Shown here in pieces: positions 1-11,880 of a stretch of 64,000 nt of DNA. Position 1 is the stretch's first letter, and the number at the start of each line of letters is the position of its first letter. The stretch spans positions 30,001 through 94,000 of the forward strand of contig CALZFC010000104.1 in the NCBI GenBank assembly GCA_945643635.1. The letters are read 5' to 3'. The notes below the pieces were generated by a model that did no database searches, had not been told where the DNA came from, and saw nothing but the letters and a program-made list of their open reading frames with translations. This DNA is from Allodiplogaster sudhausi. Taxonomy: Eukaryota > Nematoda > Chromadorea > Rhabditida > Diplogasteridae. A program made the translations under genes and the position numbers.

Positions 1-66
1 CCGACGAAGCCCCGTGCCACCCAGAGTCGTCATCTCTAGTCCAGCAGCATACCAGCCATGGTACTC

Positions 67-116
<50 letters not shown>

Positions 117-199
117 TACTCTCAATCTCTCTCTATCATCTCTCTCCCTCTGTCACTCTCTCAACTCATAGTCTTAACTGTAATTATACTCTCTTATGA

Positions 200-339
200 T
201 GCAGCCTACAAGCCACGACCAAGCAGCTCGTTCACTCCGGAGTTCGTCGACATCACTTCGCGTTCGACTGCTCCCGACGAAGCCCCGTGCCACCCAGAGT
301 CGTCATCTCTAGTCCAGCAGCATACCAGCCATGGTACTC

Positions 340-381
<42 letters not shown>

Positions 382-604
382 TACTCTCAATCTCTCTCTA
401 TCATCTCTCTCCCTCTGTCACTCTCTCAACTCATAGTCTTAACTGTAATTATACTCTCTTATGATGCAGCCTACAAGCCACGACCAAGCAGCTCGTTCAC
501 TACGGAGTTCGTCGACATCACTCCGCGTTCGACTGCTCCCGACGAAGCCCCGTGCCACCCAGAGTCGTCGTCTTTGAGCCAGCAGCACGGCAGTCATGGT
601 ACTC

Positions 605-644
<40 letters not shown>

Positions 645-1102
645 TACTCTCAATCTCTCTCTCTCAGATCTCTCTCTCTCTGTCTCTCTCTCTCTACTCA
701 TAGTATTAACTGTAATTATACTCTCTTATGATGCAGCCTACAAGCCACGACCAAGCAGCTCGTTCACTCCGGAGTCGTCGACACCACTCCGCGTTCGACT
801 GCTCCCGACGAAGCCCCGTGCCACCCAGAGTCGTCATCTCTAGTCCAGCAGCATACCAGCCATGGTACTCTCATCTCTCTCTCTCTCTCTCTCTCTCAGA
901 TCTCTCTCCCTCTGTCTCTCTCTCTCTACTCATAGTCTTAACTGTAATTACACTCTCTTATGATGCAGCCTACAAGCCACGACCAAGCAGCTCGTTCACT
1001 CCGGAGTTCGTCGACATACTCCGCGTTCGACTGCTCCCGACGAAGCCCCGTGCCACCCAGAGTCGTCATCTCTAGTCCAGCAGCATACCAGCCATGGTAC
1101 TC

Positions 1103-1144
<42 letters not shown>

Positions 1145-1604
1145 TACTCTCAATCTCTCTCTATCATCTCTCTCCCTCTGTCACTCTCTCTCAACTCATA
1201 GTCTTAACTGTAATTATACTCTCTTATGATGCAGCCTACAAGCCACGACCAATCAGCTCGTTCACTACGGAGTTCGTCGACATCACTCCGCGTTCGACTG
1301 CTCCCGACGAAGCCCCGTGCCACCCAGAGTCGTCGTCTTTGAACCAGCAGCACGGCAGTCATTTTACTCTCATCTCTCTCTCTCTCTCTCTCTCTCTCAG
1401 ATCTCTCTCCCTCTGTCTCTCTCTCTCTACTCATAGTCTTAACTGTAATTACACTCTCTTATGATGCAGCCTACAAGCCACGACCAAGCAGCTCGTTCAC
1501 TCCGGAGTTCGTCGACACTACTCCGCGTTCGACTGCTCCCGACGAAGCCCCGTGCCACCCAGAGTCGTCATCTCTAGTCCAGCAGCATACCAGCCATGGT
1601 ACTC

Positions 1605-1650
<46 letters not shown>

Positions 1651-1873
1651 TACTCTCAATCTCTCTCTATCATCTCTCTCCCTCTGTCACTCTCTCAACT
1701 CATAGTCTTAACTGTAATTATACTCTCTTATGATGCAGCCTACAAGCCACGACCAAGCAGCTCGTTCACTCCGGAGTTCGTCGACATCACTTCGCGTTCG
1801 ACTGCTCCCGACGAAGCCCCGTGCCACCCAGAGTCGTCATCTCTAGTCCAGCAGCATACCAGCCATGGTACTC

Positions 1874-1915
<42 letters not shown>

Positions 1916-2138
1916 TACTCTCAATCTCTCTCTATCATCTCTCTCCCTCTGTCACTCTCTCAACTCATAGTCTTAACTGTAATTATACTCTCTTATGATG
2001 CAGCCTACAAGCCACGACCAAGCAGCTCGTTCACTCCGGAGTTCGTCGACACTACTCCGCGTTCGACTGCTCCCGACGAAGCCCCGTGCCACCCAGAGTC
2101 GTCATCTCTAGTCCAGCAGCATACCAGCCATGGTACTC

Positions 2139-2182
<44 letters not shown>

Positions 2183-2405
2183 TACTCTCAATCTCTCTCT
2201 ATCATCTCTCTCCCTCTGTCACTCTCTCAACTCATAGTCTTAACTGTAATTATACTCTCTTATGATGCAGCCTACAAGCCACGACCAAGCAGCTCGTTCA
2301 CTCCGGAGTTCGTCGACATCACTCCGCGTTCGACTGCTCCCGACGAAGCCCCGTGCCACCCAGAGTCGTCATCTCTAGTCCAGCAGCATACCAGCCATGG
2401 TACTC

Positions 2406-2447
<42 letters not shown>

Positions 2448-2670
2448 TACTCTCAATCTCTCTCTATCATCTCTCTCCCTCTGTCACTCTCTCAACTCAT
2501 AGTCTTAACTGTAATTATACTCTCTTATGATGCAGCCTACAAGCCACGACCAATCAGCTCGTTCACTACGGAGTTCGTCGACATCACTCCGCGTTCGACT
2601 GCTCCCGACGAAGCCCCGTGCCACCCAGAGTCGTCATCTCTAGTCCAGCAGCATACCAGCCATGGTACTC

Positions 2671-2710
<40 letters not shown>

Positions 2711-2933
2711 TACTCTCAATCTCTCTCTCAGATCTCTCTCCCTCTGTCTCTCTCTCTACTCATAGTCTTAACTGTAATTATACTCTCTTGTGATGCAGCC
2801 TACAAGCCACGACCAAGCAGCTCGTTCACTCCGGAGTTCGTCGACATCACTCCGCGTTCGACTGCTCCCGACGAAGCCCCGTGCCACCCAGAGTCGTCAT
2901 CTCTAGTCCAGCAGCATACCAGCCATGGTACTC

Positions 2934-2981
<48 letters not shown>

Positions 2982-3438
2982 TACTCTCAATCTCTCTCTC
3001 AGATCTCTCTCCCTCTGTCTCTCTCTCTACTCATAGTCTTAACTGTAATTATACTCTCTTATGATGCAGCCTACAAGCCACGACCAAGCAGCTCGTTCAC
3101 TCCGGAGTTCGTCGACACCACTCCGCGTTCGACTGCTCCCGACGAAGCCCCGTGCCACCCAGAGTCGTCGTCTTTGAGCCAGCAGCACGGCAGTCATGGT
3201 ACTCTCATCTCTCTCTCTCTCTCTCTCTCTCTCAGATCTCTCTCCTCTGTCTCTCTCTCTCTACTCATAGTCTTAACTGTAATTACACTCTCTTATGATG
3301 CAGCCTACAAGCCACGACCAAGCAGCTCGTTCACTCCGGAGTTCGTCGACATCACTCCGCGTTCGACTGCTCCCGACGAAGCCCCGTGCCACCCAGAGTC
3401 GTCGTCTTTGAGCCAGCAGCACGGCAGTCATGGTACTC

Positions 3439-3472
<34 letters not shown>

Positions 3473-3673
3473 TCTCTCCCTCTGTCTCTCTCTCTCTACT
3501 CATGGTCTTAACTGTAATTATACTCTCTTACGATGCAGCCTACAAGCCACGACCAAGCAGCTCGTTCACTCCGGAGTTCGTCGACACCACTCCGCGTTCG
3601 ACTGCTCCCGACGAAGCCCCGTGCCACCCAGAGTCGTCATCTCTAGTCCAGCAGCATACCAGCGACGGTACTC

Positions 3674-3711
<38 letters not shown>

Positions 3712-3950
3712 CTCTCTCTCTCTCTATTACTCTCAATCTCTCTCTATCATCTCTCTCCCTCTGTCACTCTCTCAACTCATAGTCTTAACTGTAATTATAC
3801 TCTCTTATGATGCAGCCTACAAGCCACGACCAAGCAGCTCGTTCACTCCGGAGTTCGTCGACACCACTCCGCGTTCGACTGCTCCCGACGAAGCCCCGTG
3901 CCACCCAGAGTCGTCATCTCTAGTCCAGCAGCATACCAGCCACGGTACTC

Positions 3951-3992
<42 letters not shown>

Positions 3993-4440
3993 TACTCTCA
4001 ATCTCTCTCTATCATCTCTCTCCCTCTGTCACTCTCTCTACTCATAGTCTTAACTGTAATTATACTCTCTTATGATGCAGCCTACAAGCCACGACCAAGC
4101 AGCTCGTTCACTCCGGAGTTCGTCGACACTACTCCGCGTTCGACTGCTCCCGACGAAGCCCCGTGCCATCCAGAGTCGTCGTCTTTGAGCCAGCAGCACG
4201 GTAGTCATGGCACTCTCATCTCTCTCTCTCTCTCTCATCTCTCTCCCTCTGTCTCTCTCTCTCTACTCATGGTCTTAACTGTAATTATACTCTCTTACGA
4301 TGCAGCCTACAAGCCACGACCAAGCAGCTCGTTCACTCCGGAGTTCGTCGACACCACTCTGCGTTCGACTGCTCCCGACGAAGCCCCGTGCCACCCAGAG
4401 TCGTCATCTCTAGTCCAGCAGCATACCAGCCATGGTACTC

Positions 4441-4484
<44 letters not shown>

Positions 4485-4723
4485 CTCTCTCTCTCTCTAT
4501 TACTCTCAATCTCTCTCTATCATCTCTCTCCCTCTGTCACTCTCTCAACTCATAGTCTTAACTGTAATTATACTCTCTTATGATGCAGCCTACAAGCCAC
4601 GACCAAGCAGCTCGTACACTCCGGAGTTCGTCGACACCACTCCGCGTTCGACTGCTCCCGACGAAGCCCCGTGCCACCCAGAGTCGTCATCTCTAGTCCA
4701 GCAGCATACCAGCCATGGTACTC

Positions 4724-4761
<38 letters not shown>

Positions 4762-4999
4762 CTCTCTCTCTCTATTACTCTCAATCTCTCTCTATCATCT
4801 CTCTCCCTCTGTCACTCTCTCAACTCATAGTCTTAACTGTAATTATACTCTCTTATGATGCAGCCTACAAGCCACGACCAAGCAGCTCGTACACTCCGGA
4901 GTTCGTCGACACCACTCCGCGTTCGACTGCTCCCGACGAAGCCCCGTGCCACCAGAGTCGTCATCTCTAGTCCAGCAGCATACCAGCCATGGTACTCTC

Positions 5000-5037
<38 letters not shown>

Positions 5038-5263
5038 TACTCTCAATCTCTCTCTATCATCTCTCTCCCTCTGTCTCTCTCTCTACTCATAGTCTTAACT
5101 GTAATTATACTCTCTTATGATGCAGCCTACAAGCCACGACCAAGCAGCTCGTTCACTCCGGAGTTCGTCGACACCACTCCGCGTTCGACTGCTCCCGACG
5201 AAGCCCCGTGCCACCCAGAGTCGTCGTCTTTGAGCCAGCAGCACGGCAGTCATGGTACTCTCA

Positions 5264-5302
<39 letters not shown>

Positions 5303-5731
5303 TACTCTCAATCTCTCTCTCTACTCATAGTCTTAACTGTAATTACACTCTCTTATGATGCAGCCTACAAGCCACGACCAAGCAGCTCGTTCACTCCGGA
5401 GTTCGTCGACATCACTCCGCGTTCGACTGCTCCCGACGAAGCCCCGTGCCACCCAGAGTCGTCGTCTTTGAGCCAGCAGCACGGCAGTCATGGTACTCTC
5501 ATCTCTCTCTCTCTCTCTCTCTCTCTCATCTCTCTCCCTCTGTCTCTCTCTCTCTACTCATGGTCTTAACTGTAATTATACTCTCTTACGATGCAGCCTA
5601 CAAGCCACGACCAAGCAGCTCGTTCACTCCGGAGTTCGTCGACACCACTCCGCGTTCGACTGCTCCCGACGAAGCCCCGTGCCACCCAGAGTCGTCATCT
5701 CTAGTCCAGCAGCATACCAGCGACGGTACTC

Positions 5732-5771
<40 letters not shown>

Positions 5772-6010
5772 CTCTCTCTCTCTCTATTACTCTCAATCTC
5801 TCTCTATCATCTCTCTCCCTCTGTCACTCTCTCAACTCATAGTCTTAACTGTAATTATACTCTCTTATGATGCAGCCTACAAGCCACGACCAAGCAGCTC
5901 GTTCACTCCGGAGTTCGTCGACACCACTCCGCGTTCGACTGCTCCCGACGAAGCCCCGTGCCACCCAGAGTCGTCATCTCTAGTCCAGCAGCATACCAGC
6001 CACGGTACTC

Positions 6011-6052
<42 letters not shown>

Positions 6053-6500
6053 TACTCTCAATCTCTCTCTATCATCTCTCTCCCTCTGTCACTCTCTCTA
6101 CTCATAGTCTTAACTGTAATTATACTCTCTTATGATGCAGCCTACAAGCCACGACCAAGCAGCTCGTTCACTCCGGAGTTCGTCGACACTACTCCGCGTT
6201 CGACTGCTCCCGACGAAGCCCCGTGCCATCCAGAGTCGTCGTCTTTGAGCCAGCAGCACGGTAGTCATGGCACTCTCATCTCTCTCTCTCTCTCTCATCT
6301 CTCTCCCTCTGTCTCTCTCTCTCTACTCATGGTCTTAACTGTAATTATACTCTCTTACGATGCAGCCTACAAGCCACGACCAAGCAGCTCGTTCACTCCG
6401 GAGTTCGTCGACACCACTCTGCGTTCGACTGCTCCCGACGAAGCCCCGTGCCACCCAGAGTCGTCATCTCTAGTCCAGCAGCATACCAGCCATGGTACTC

Positions 6501-6540
<40 letters not shown>

Positions 6541-6779
6541 CTCTCTCTCTCTCTATTACTCTCAATCTCTCTCTATCATCTCTCTCCCTCTGTCACTCTC
6601 TCAACTCATAGTCTTAACTGTAATTATACTCTCTTATGATGCAGCCTACAAGCCACGACCAAGCAGCTCGTACACTCCGGAGTTCGTCGACACCACTCCG
6701 CGTTCGACTGCTCCCGACGAAGCCCCGTGCCACCCAGAGTCGTCATCTCTAGTCCAGCAGCATACCAGCCATGGTACTC

Positions 6780-6815
<36 letters not shown>

Positions 6816-7056
6816 CTCTCTCTCTCTCTATTACTCTCAATCTCTCTCTATCATCTCTCTCCCTCTGTCACTCTCTCAACTCATAGTCTTAACTGTAATT
6901 ATACTCTCTTATGATGCAGCCTACAAGCCACGACCAAGCAGCTCGTACACTCCGGAGTTCGTCGACACCACTCCGCGTTCGACTGCTCCCGACGAAGCCC
7001 CGTGCCACCCAGAGTCGTCATCTCTAGTCCAGCAGCATACCAGCCATGGTACTCTC

Positions 7057-7090
<34 letters not shown>

Positions 7091-7316
7091 TACTCTCAAT
7101 CTCTCTCTATCATCTCTCTCCCTCTGTCACTCTCTCAACTCATAGTCTTAACTGTAATTATACTCTCTTATGATGCAGCCTACAAGCCACGACCAAGCAG
7201 CTCGTTCACTCCGGAGTTCGTCGACACCACTCCGCGTTCGACTGCTCCCGACGAAGCCCCGTGCCACCCAGAGTCGTCGTCTTTGAGCCAGCAGCACGGC
7301 AGTCATGGTACTCTCA

Positions 7317-7355
<39 letters not shown>

Positions 7356-7793
7356 TACTCTCAATCTCTCTCTCAGTTCTCTCTCCCTCTGTCTCTCTCT
7401 CTCTACTCATATTATTAACTGTAATTACACTCTCTTATGATGCAGCCTACAAGCCACGACCAAGCAGCTCGTTCACTCCGGAGTTCGTCGACACCACTCC
7501 GCGTTCGACTGCTCCCGACGAAGCCCCGTGCCACCCAGAGTCGTCGTCTTTGAGCCAGCAGCACGGCAGTCATGGTACTCTCATATCTCTCTCTCTCTCT
7601 CAGATCTCTCTCCCTCTCTACTCATAGTCTTAACTGTAATTACACTCTCTTATGATGCAGCCTACAAGCCACGACCAAGCAGCTCGTTCACTCCGGAGTT
7701 TGTCGACACTACTCCGCGTTCGACTGCTCCCGACGAAGCCCCGTGCCATCCAGAGTCGTCGTCTTTGAGCCAGCAGCACGGCAGTCATGGTAC
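200..7793 (+). CDS. Candidate gene built from repeated 43-codon exons
   Basis: Product unknown; no family recognised. In each repeat unit, TTATGATGCAG can serve as splice acceptor and CATG|GTACTC as donor, giving a 129-nt exon of 43 codons. It enters and leaves in phase 1, so any number of copies can be joined without breaking frame. The encoded repeat starts (A)YKPRPSSSFTPEF, continues VDTTPRSTAPDEAP, and ends in CHPESSS followed by LVQQHTSH or LSQQHGSH. It is rich in Ser, Pro and Thr with one Cys per repeat and no membrane segment, so an extracellular or disordered repetitive protein is possible. Nearly all copies keep the frame. Three carry 1-nt deletions (near 767, 1013 and 4950). The first exon and promoter lie outside the window. 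A non-coding satellite remains the alternative, and the donor GTACTC is not ideal. Confidence 0.4.
3400..7310. repeat. Higher-order duplication inside the array (~2.06 kb offset)
   Basis: Blocks near 3430-5250 and 5490-7310 match at an offset of about 2,060 bp. They share rare unit variants in the same order: AGCGACGGTACTC at about 3661 and 5719, the CCATCCAGAGTCG unit at about 4166 and 6226, a short CT run in the following unit, and the CTCGTACACTCC variant at about 4610 and 6668. This shows that a block of about eight units was duplicated as one piece after the single-unit amplification. Confidence 0.8.
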
Positions 7794-7795
7794 TC

Positions 7796-7835
<40 letters not shown>

Positions 7836-8399
7836 TCTCTCCCTCTGTCTCTCTCCCTCTGTCACTCTCTCAACTCATAGTCTTAACTCTAAAGGCTGTC
7901 CCCTTCCCCCCCCCCCACTCCATCCCCCAAATGTTTTCTTTGTGATCGTTATATTGATTGAAATGTTTTTTTACAGAGGTGCATTCAAATATTTGTGTTC
8001 TTATTGTTGATGTGAAATGAGAAAATCCAAAAAAATATAAAATGAAAACGACAAAAAAAATGTTATTTCTTCCTGTTTCTGCTGAATGCTGTTAATAATT
8101 TTTATGTAGTTATTCGATTCGCTCTCATTTATTGTGTCTCTTTATTTATTTATACTTATGTTCATTTTTGGCTTCGTGATCTCAATCTCTCTCTATCATC
8201 TCTCTCCCTCTGTCACTCTCTCAACTCATAGTCTTAACTGTAATTATACTCTCTTATGATGCAGCCTACAAGCCACGACCAAGCAGCTCGTTCACTCCGG
8301 AGTTTGTCGACACTACTCCGCGTTCGACTGCTCCCGACGAAGCCCCGTGCCATCCAGAGTCGTCGTCTTTGAGCCAGCAGCACGGCAGTCATGGTACTC

Positions 8400-8437
<38 letters not shown>

Positions 8438-8783
8438 TCTCTCCCTCTGTCTCTCTCCCTCTGTCACTCTCTCAACTCATAGTCTTAACTCTAAAGGCTG
8501 TCCCCTTCCCCCCCCCCCCACTCCATCCCCCAAATGTTTTCTTTGTGATCGTTATATTGATTGAAATGTTTTTTTACAGAGGTGCATTCAAATATTTGTG
8601 TTCTTATTGTTGATGTGAAATGAGAAAATCCAAAAAAATATAAAATGAAAACGACAAAAAAAATGTTATTTCTTCCTGTTTCTGCTGAATGCTGTTAATA
8701 ATTTTTATGTAGTTATTCGATTCGCTCTCATTTATTGTGTCTCTTTATTTATTTATACTTATGTTCATTTTTGGCTTCGTGAT
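7578..8783. repeat. 603-bp direct duplication of array end
   Basis: The segment ending at 8180 (TTGGCTTCGTGAT) is repeated at 8181-8783. It holds the last 43-codon unit, the CT tract, an 11-12 nt C run, the terminal exon candidate and an AT-rich tail. The copies are almost identical and differ by one C in the C run, so the duplication is recent. The second copy begins with CTCAATCTCTCTCTATCATC, consistent with unequal crossing-over between CT-rich units. Confidence 0.9.
7977..8020 (+). CDS. Candidate terminal exon of the 43-codon exon array
   Basis: After the last complete unit the CT tract leads into unique sequence ending TTTTTTTACAG, a good acceptor. Joined in phase 1 to the preceding repeat exon, the next 44 nt read EVHSNICVLIVDVK and then stop (TGA 8018-8020). 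AT-rich sequence resembling a 3' untranslated region follows. The phase fits the repeat exons, which supports reading the array as a gene, but 14 residues are weak evidence. The same exon recurs 603 bp downstream at about 8580-8623. Confidence 0.3.
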
Positions 8784-9760
8784 TAGCCTCGATTAAATTT
8801 ATTGTGACTATTAATAATGTTCATTTTTTTCGAGATGAGTCTCGAACTAATTTTGCATGTCTTTTATTCTTTTGCCTAGAGACTTGCCCCGGTCTAATTT
8901 GTGTGTCTCTTATTATTATTCTTTTATTCAGAACACAAGATTAGCCTCGGTCAATTTTTTGTGTCTCCTTTTAATATTAATTTTTTTTCGAGATGAGACT
9001 CGATATAATTTTGTATGTCTTTTATTCTTTAGCCTAGAAACTAGCCTCTGTGAAATTTTTGTGTTTCTTAATATTATTCTTTTTTTTTCGGAACCCAAGA
9101 TTAGTCTCGGTCAAATTTTTTGTGTTACTTATTAATATTCTTCAAGGAGAACTAAGAAGCACTTTTCGAGAAGTTCACTTACTGCCATTGATATTATTCA
9201 TGCTTCTTCTTTCATCTATTTCCTGTTATCATCTCCCCCATTCTCTCTTCTCTCTCCCTCTCTCTCTCTCCCTCTCCCATAGGACATTTTCATGTACTTG
9301 ATAATGCAATTGTAGATTGTTTAGTGAACATGAGTAAATGTAGTATTATTGAGTATGGTTATGGAGTATTGTTAGATTTCGCATGAGAAATGTTGTACTT
9401 TTTAAGGGCTCGTACACCAATGATATCAGCTGAACTTGTTTCTATTATACTCAATTCTCCCCTACGGTACTCTCCTTTGCCACAGTTGGTCGTAGTTTGG
9501 TACTGAGATCGTCGTAGAATGCATGGTTTTCTTTCGCTTTCTCTCTTTTCTCTTTCTTCTCGGCTGGTAATGCATTAAAAATTCAAATAATAATTCTTTT
9601 TATCGATATTGGCCTCGTTCTAGTTTTTTGTGTAGCTTATTCTTCAGCCTAGAGACTCGCCTCGGTCAAAATTTTGTGTCACTTATTAATATTCTTTTTT
9701 TTTTAGCGATTAGCCGCGATCTAATTTTTTTTCTAGCTAATTACTTTTTATTGATAGGCT
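8784..9760. repeat. Degenerate AT-rich tandem repeat, no gene seen
   Basis: Repeated phrases such as TTAGCCTCGGTCAAATTTTT, TTGTGT(C/T)(T/A)CTTATTAATATT and TTTTTCGAGATGAG recur every 50-65 bp from 8784 to about 9145 and again from 9600 to 9760. The copies are diverged. Open frames here are leucine/phenylalanine-rich by composition and are not supported as genes. The middle part (9150-9600) has a short CT tract and no recognisable feature. Confidence 0.75.
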
Positions 9761-9795
9761 CGACTGATAGACAAGGAACGTTTACTGATTAATAA

Positions 9796-9838
9796 GTTGA
9801 GCATATCCGGAACGCAGGACATTCCGGATATGCTCAAC
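9796..9838. repeat. Perfect 17-bp hairpin inside an ABCC exon fragment
   Basis: Arms GTTGAGCATATCCGGAA (9796-9812) and TTCCGGATATGCTCAAC (9822-9838) are exact reverse complements with a 9-nt loop. The right arm is the normal exon sequence encoding (F)S(D)MLN; the intact relatives at 12760 and 14035 have no such left arm. The left arm replaces the exon's GCCGTCGCACTCACGACC segment. Confidence 0.95.
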
Positions 9839-10316
9839 TCGGCGTCGTCATTCTTGGTAACAAGAGGTAGGAGCGAGAGGGGGAGAGAGAGAGAGTGAGA
9901 GAGAGAAAGTTCGATCTGGTTGAAGATGGCGTTCTTATTGCAGTTGCATTGGAATTATGCGTAGATTCCAGGGATTTAGAAGAGGGGCTTGGATACCGTC
10001 TCATTTAAAACAACATCTAATAAGAAATATGAGGAAGAATATGAATTTAAAAAAAACATAAATAATATAAATTTTATATACATAGATATAGAACAAATAT
10101 TGTTGTTGAAAATAAGAGTAATTTTCAGCAATGATAAAAAGTGTCTTCTTCTTCTCTTGTAGCCGTACGTGGAGCCGACCTCGATCATCTGGTGCCTCTT
10201 CATGATGTTCCGCATTTATGTCTGCACGGCCATGCTCATCAAGTGCGCCTCTGACCTCCTCTAGTTCGCCAAGCCGATCATACTCGAGTCAGTTCACGTG
10301 TCTTTACACAAACACA

Positions 10317-10680
10317 AGCACTCTCTCCCTCTCCATCTCACTCGCTCTCTCTGGTTCTCTCTCACTCTCATTCAGTCCCTCTCTCTCTCCCTCTCACCCA
10401 TCCCTCTGGTTCTCTCTCTCACTCCCTCTCACCCATCTCTCCGTTTCTCTCTCTCTCTCACTCCCTCTCTCCCTCTCTCTCTCTCTCTCTGGTTCTCTCT
10501 CTCTCTCTCCCTCATTCTCGTTCTATGTCTCTCTCACTCCCTTCCTATCCCTCATTCTGGATCTGTCTCTCTCGTTCTCTCTCTGTCTCTCTCACTCTTT
10601 CACTCTCTCTCTCTCTCTCTCTGTCTCTCACTCTCTTTGTCTCTCTCTCTCTTACTGCCTCTTTTCCCCCACTCTCTGCC
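10317..10680. repeat. CT-rich intronic tract before ABCC exon
   Basis: Imperfect (CT)n interrupted by GGTTCTCTCT, CACTCCCTCT and TGTCTCTCT phrases, ending in a CTGCCTCCAGTCCAATATC block that leads to the acceptor at 10715. The same layout precedes the homologous exons at 11971 and 13207. Long Ser/Leu or Arg/Glu open frames here are composition artefacts. Confidence 0.9.
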
Positions 10681-10884
10681 TCCAGTCCAATATCCGCATA
10701 ATCGTCTCCTTGCAGTGCTCTGATCCGCTTCACGGAAGAGCTGGAGCGTCCTCTCTGGTAAGGAATCGCCCTAATGTTCACGGCGAGTGAACTCTCTTCC
10801 ATCCTGCTCAACCAGTACTACTATCTCAAGTACCGAGTCGGAATCCGCCTCCAGCCTTGTCCCACTGCGGAAAACTACAGAAAG

Positions 10885-11595
10885 GTGAGACTAATTGTAA
10901 GAAGGGAGACACGCTTTGCAGACCGCTATCTATCCAGAGGCCATTTAGGGGTTGAGAGGAAGGTTCTCAGTTAGCGATACAGAAAACAAAGTGCACGTAA
11001 AATATGGTCAATAAGGGATATTCATCAATGTTTAAGAAGAATATAGGTCTTATTTATATTTCGGCAGCGGTCTTATTGCCGCAATGAAGTAAATGAAATT
11101 AATCGGAAGTTGTTAATACCGCGCTAGTTGTGTCTTAAACCAATAATTGATATATAATTCCTCTAACTCCCTCTCTCTGGTTCTCTCTCTCATTCCCCTC
11201 TCTCTCTCTCTCGCTCTTCTTCTCTCTTATCTCCATCTCAAATACATTATAAAGGAGAAGTAAGTTAATCTGAGACACTCGAGCAAACAACAAACATATA
11301 AATTTTGAGTATTCACATTTCGTTCATGGGTTACGTGTGGTGTCCTAAAGGATCTCACAAAGCTTATGACCAACTGAATGTTTATCGTTTTGAGTGAAAG
11401 TTTTATTTTTAGTTTCTTTTCAGTCACGTCTAGGATTCTTTGTAATGAAAAACCTATTTCTTTCAGAATGCATGCTCTTCTTCGGAATGATGGTTCTCCT
11501 CTTTGGTAGAGTTCGCGCGTCTCGCAACCTACACTCTCCTCTCCTCCATGCTATCTTCCTAGTCAGTTGACGAGATTTCATTGACTGCTCCTCTA
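10885..11595. other. Inter-copy spacer, no gene seen
   Basis: This separates ABCC copies 1 and 2. It contains AT-rich intron-like sequence, a short CT tract (about 11164-11225) and a segment near 11420-11560 without recognisable coding character. CGGCAGCGGTCTTATTGCCGC around 11062 resembles a stretch near 13480, so the spacer is probably part of the duplicated unit. Confidence 0.5.
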
Positions 11596-11849
11596 GGCTA
11601 CTCTCTCTCTCTATCTCTCTCTCTTTCTCTCTCTTTCTTCTCTCAAGACACGCTCTGTCTCTCTGTCTCAGTCTTTCTCTCTCTGTCTCGTACTCCCCCT
11701 CCTCTTCTGTCCTCTTTCTCTTTCCTCCCCTCTTTCTTGCTGTCTCTCCTTCTCTTTCTCTCTCTCTCCCTCTCGCTTTTACAGTCTTCCCTCCTCTCTC
11801 ACTCTCTGTCTCTCTCACCCCTCTTACTCCTTCTCTCTGGTTCTCTCTC

Positions 11850-11880
<31 letters not shown>

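Larger units (their letters stand above)
1..7876. repeat. Tandem array, ~230-280 bp unit with (CT)n core
   Basis: About 31 head-to-tail copies are visible, plus a partial copy at the left edge, so the array runs out of the window. Each unit has a well-conserved non-repetitive block of 129 nt that begins after GATGCAG and ends at CCATG or TCATG. A variable (CT)n stretch follows, then TATTACTCTCAATCTCTCTC or CAGATCTCTCTC, then a conserved ACTCATAGTCTTAACTGTAA block. Unit length varies mainly with the CT run. The non-CT block differs between copies at only a few sites. This can be described as a minisatellite that contains a microsatellite, but the conserved block also behaves like a protein-coding exon (separate entry). 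Confidence 0.97.
9758..10884 (+). pseudogene. ABCC/MRP transporter exon fragments, copy 1
   Basis: Three blocks resemble the first transmembrane domain of multidrug-resistance-protein (ABCC) transporters. Block 9758-9856 matches the motif after the 'KLYAWE' helix (DKEL.LIRK to SASFFL) but its middle is replaced by an inverted duplication. Block 10163-10287 (LIKCASDLL, stop TAG at 10262, then FAKPIIL) matches the helix that in ABCC proteins precedes the WQG exon. Block 10716-10884 (FTEELERPLW, stop TAA at 10759, then SSILLNQYYYLKYRVG) matches the next exon. Acceptors TTGTAG and TTGCAG and donors GTCAGT and GTGAGA remain. The order is wrong for one gene, because the 3' exon lies before the 5' ones, as expected for a tandem array. 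No Walker A, Walker B or ABC signature is present. Confidence 0.75.

Noticed and set aside
331..7627. Long plus-strand frames running through the CT repeats (Ser/Leu repeats) and minus-strand Arg/Glu repeats
   Set aside because: They read through (CT)n or (GA)n, which is open in several frames by composition. Only the 129-nt blocks show coding-like constraint.
7894..8020. Frame through the C run ending FKYLCSYC as coding
   Set aside because: It reads through an 11-12 nt homopolymer and an intron-like segment ending TTTTTTACAG; the terminal-exon reading fits the repeat phase better.
1..8783. CRISPR-like array
   Set aside because: Repeats are adjacent and far too long, spacers are not unique, and the genome is eukaryotic.
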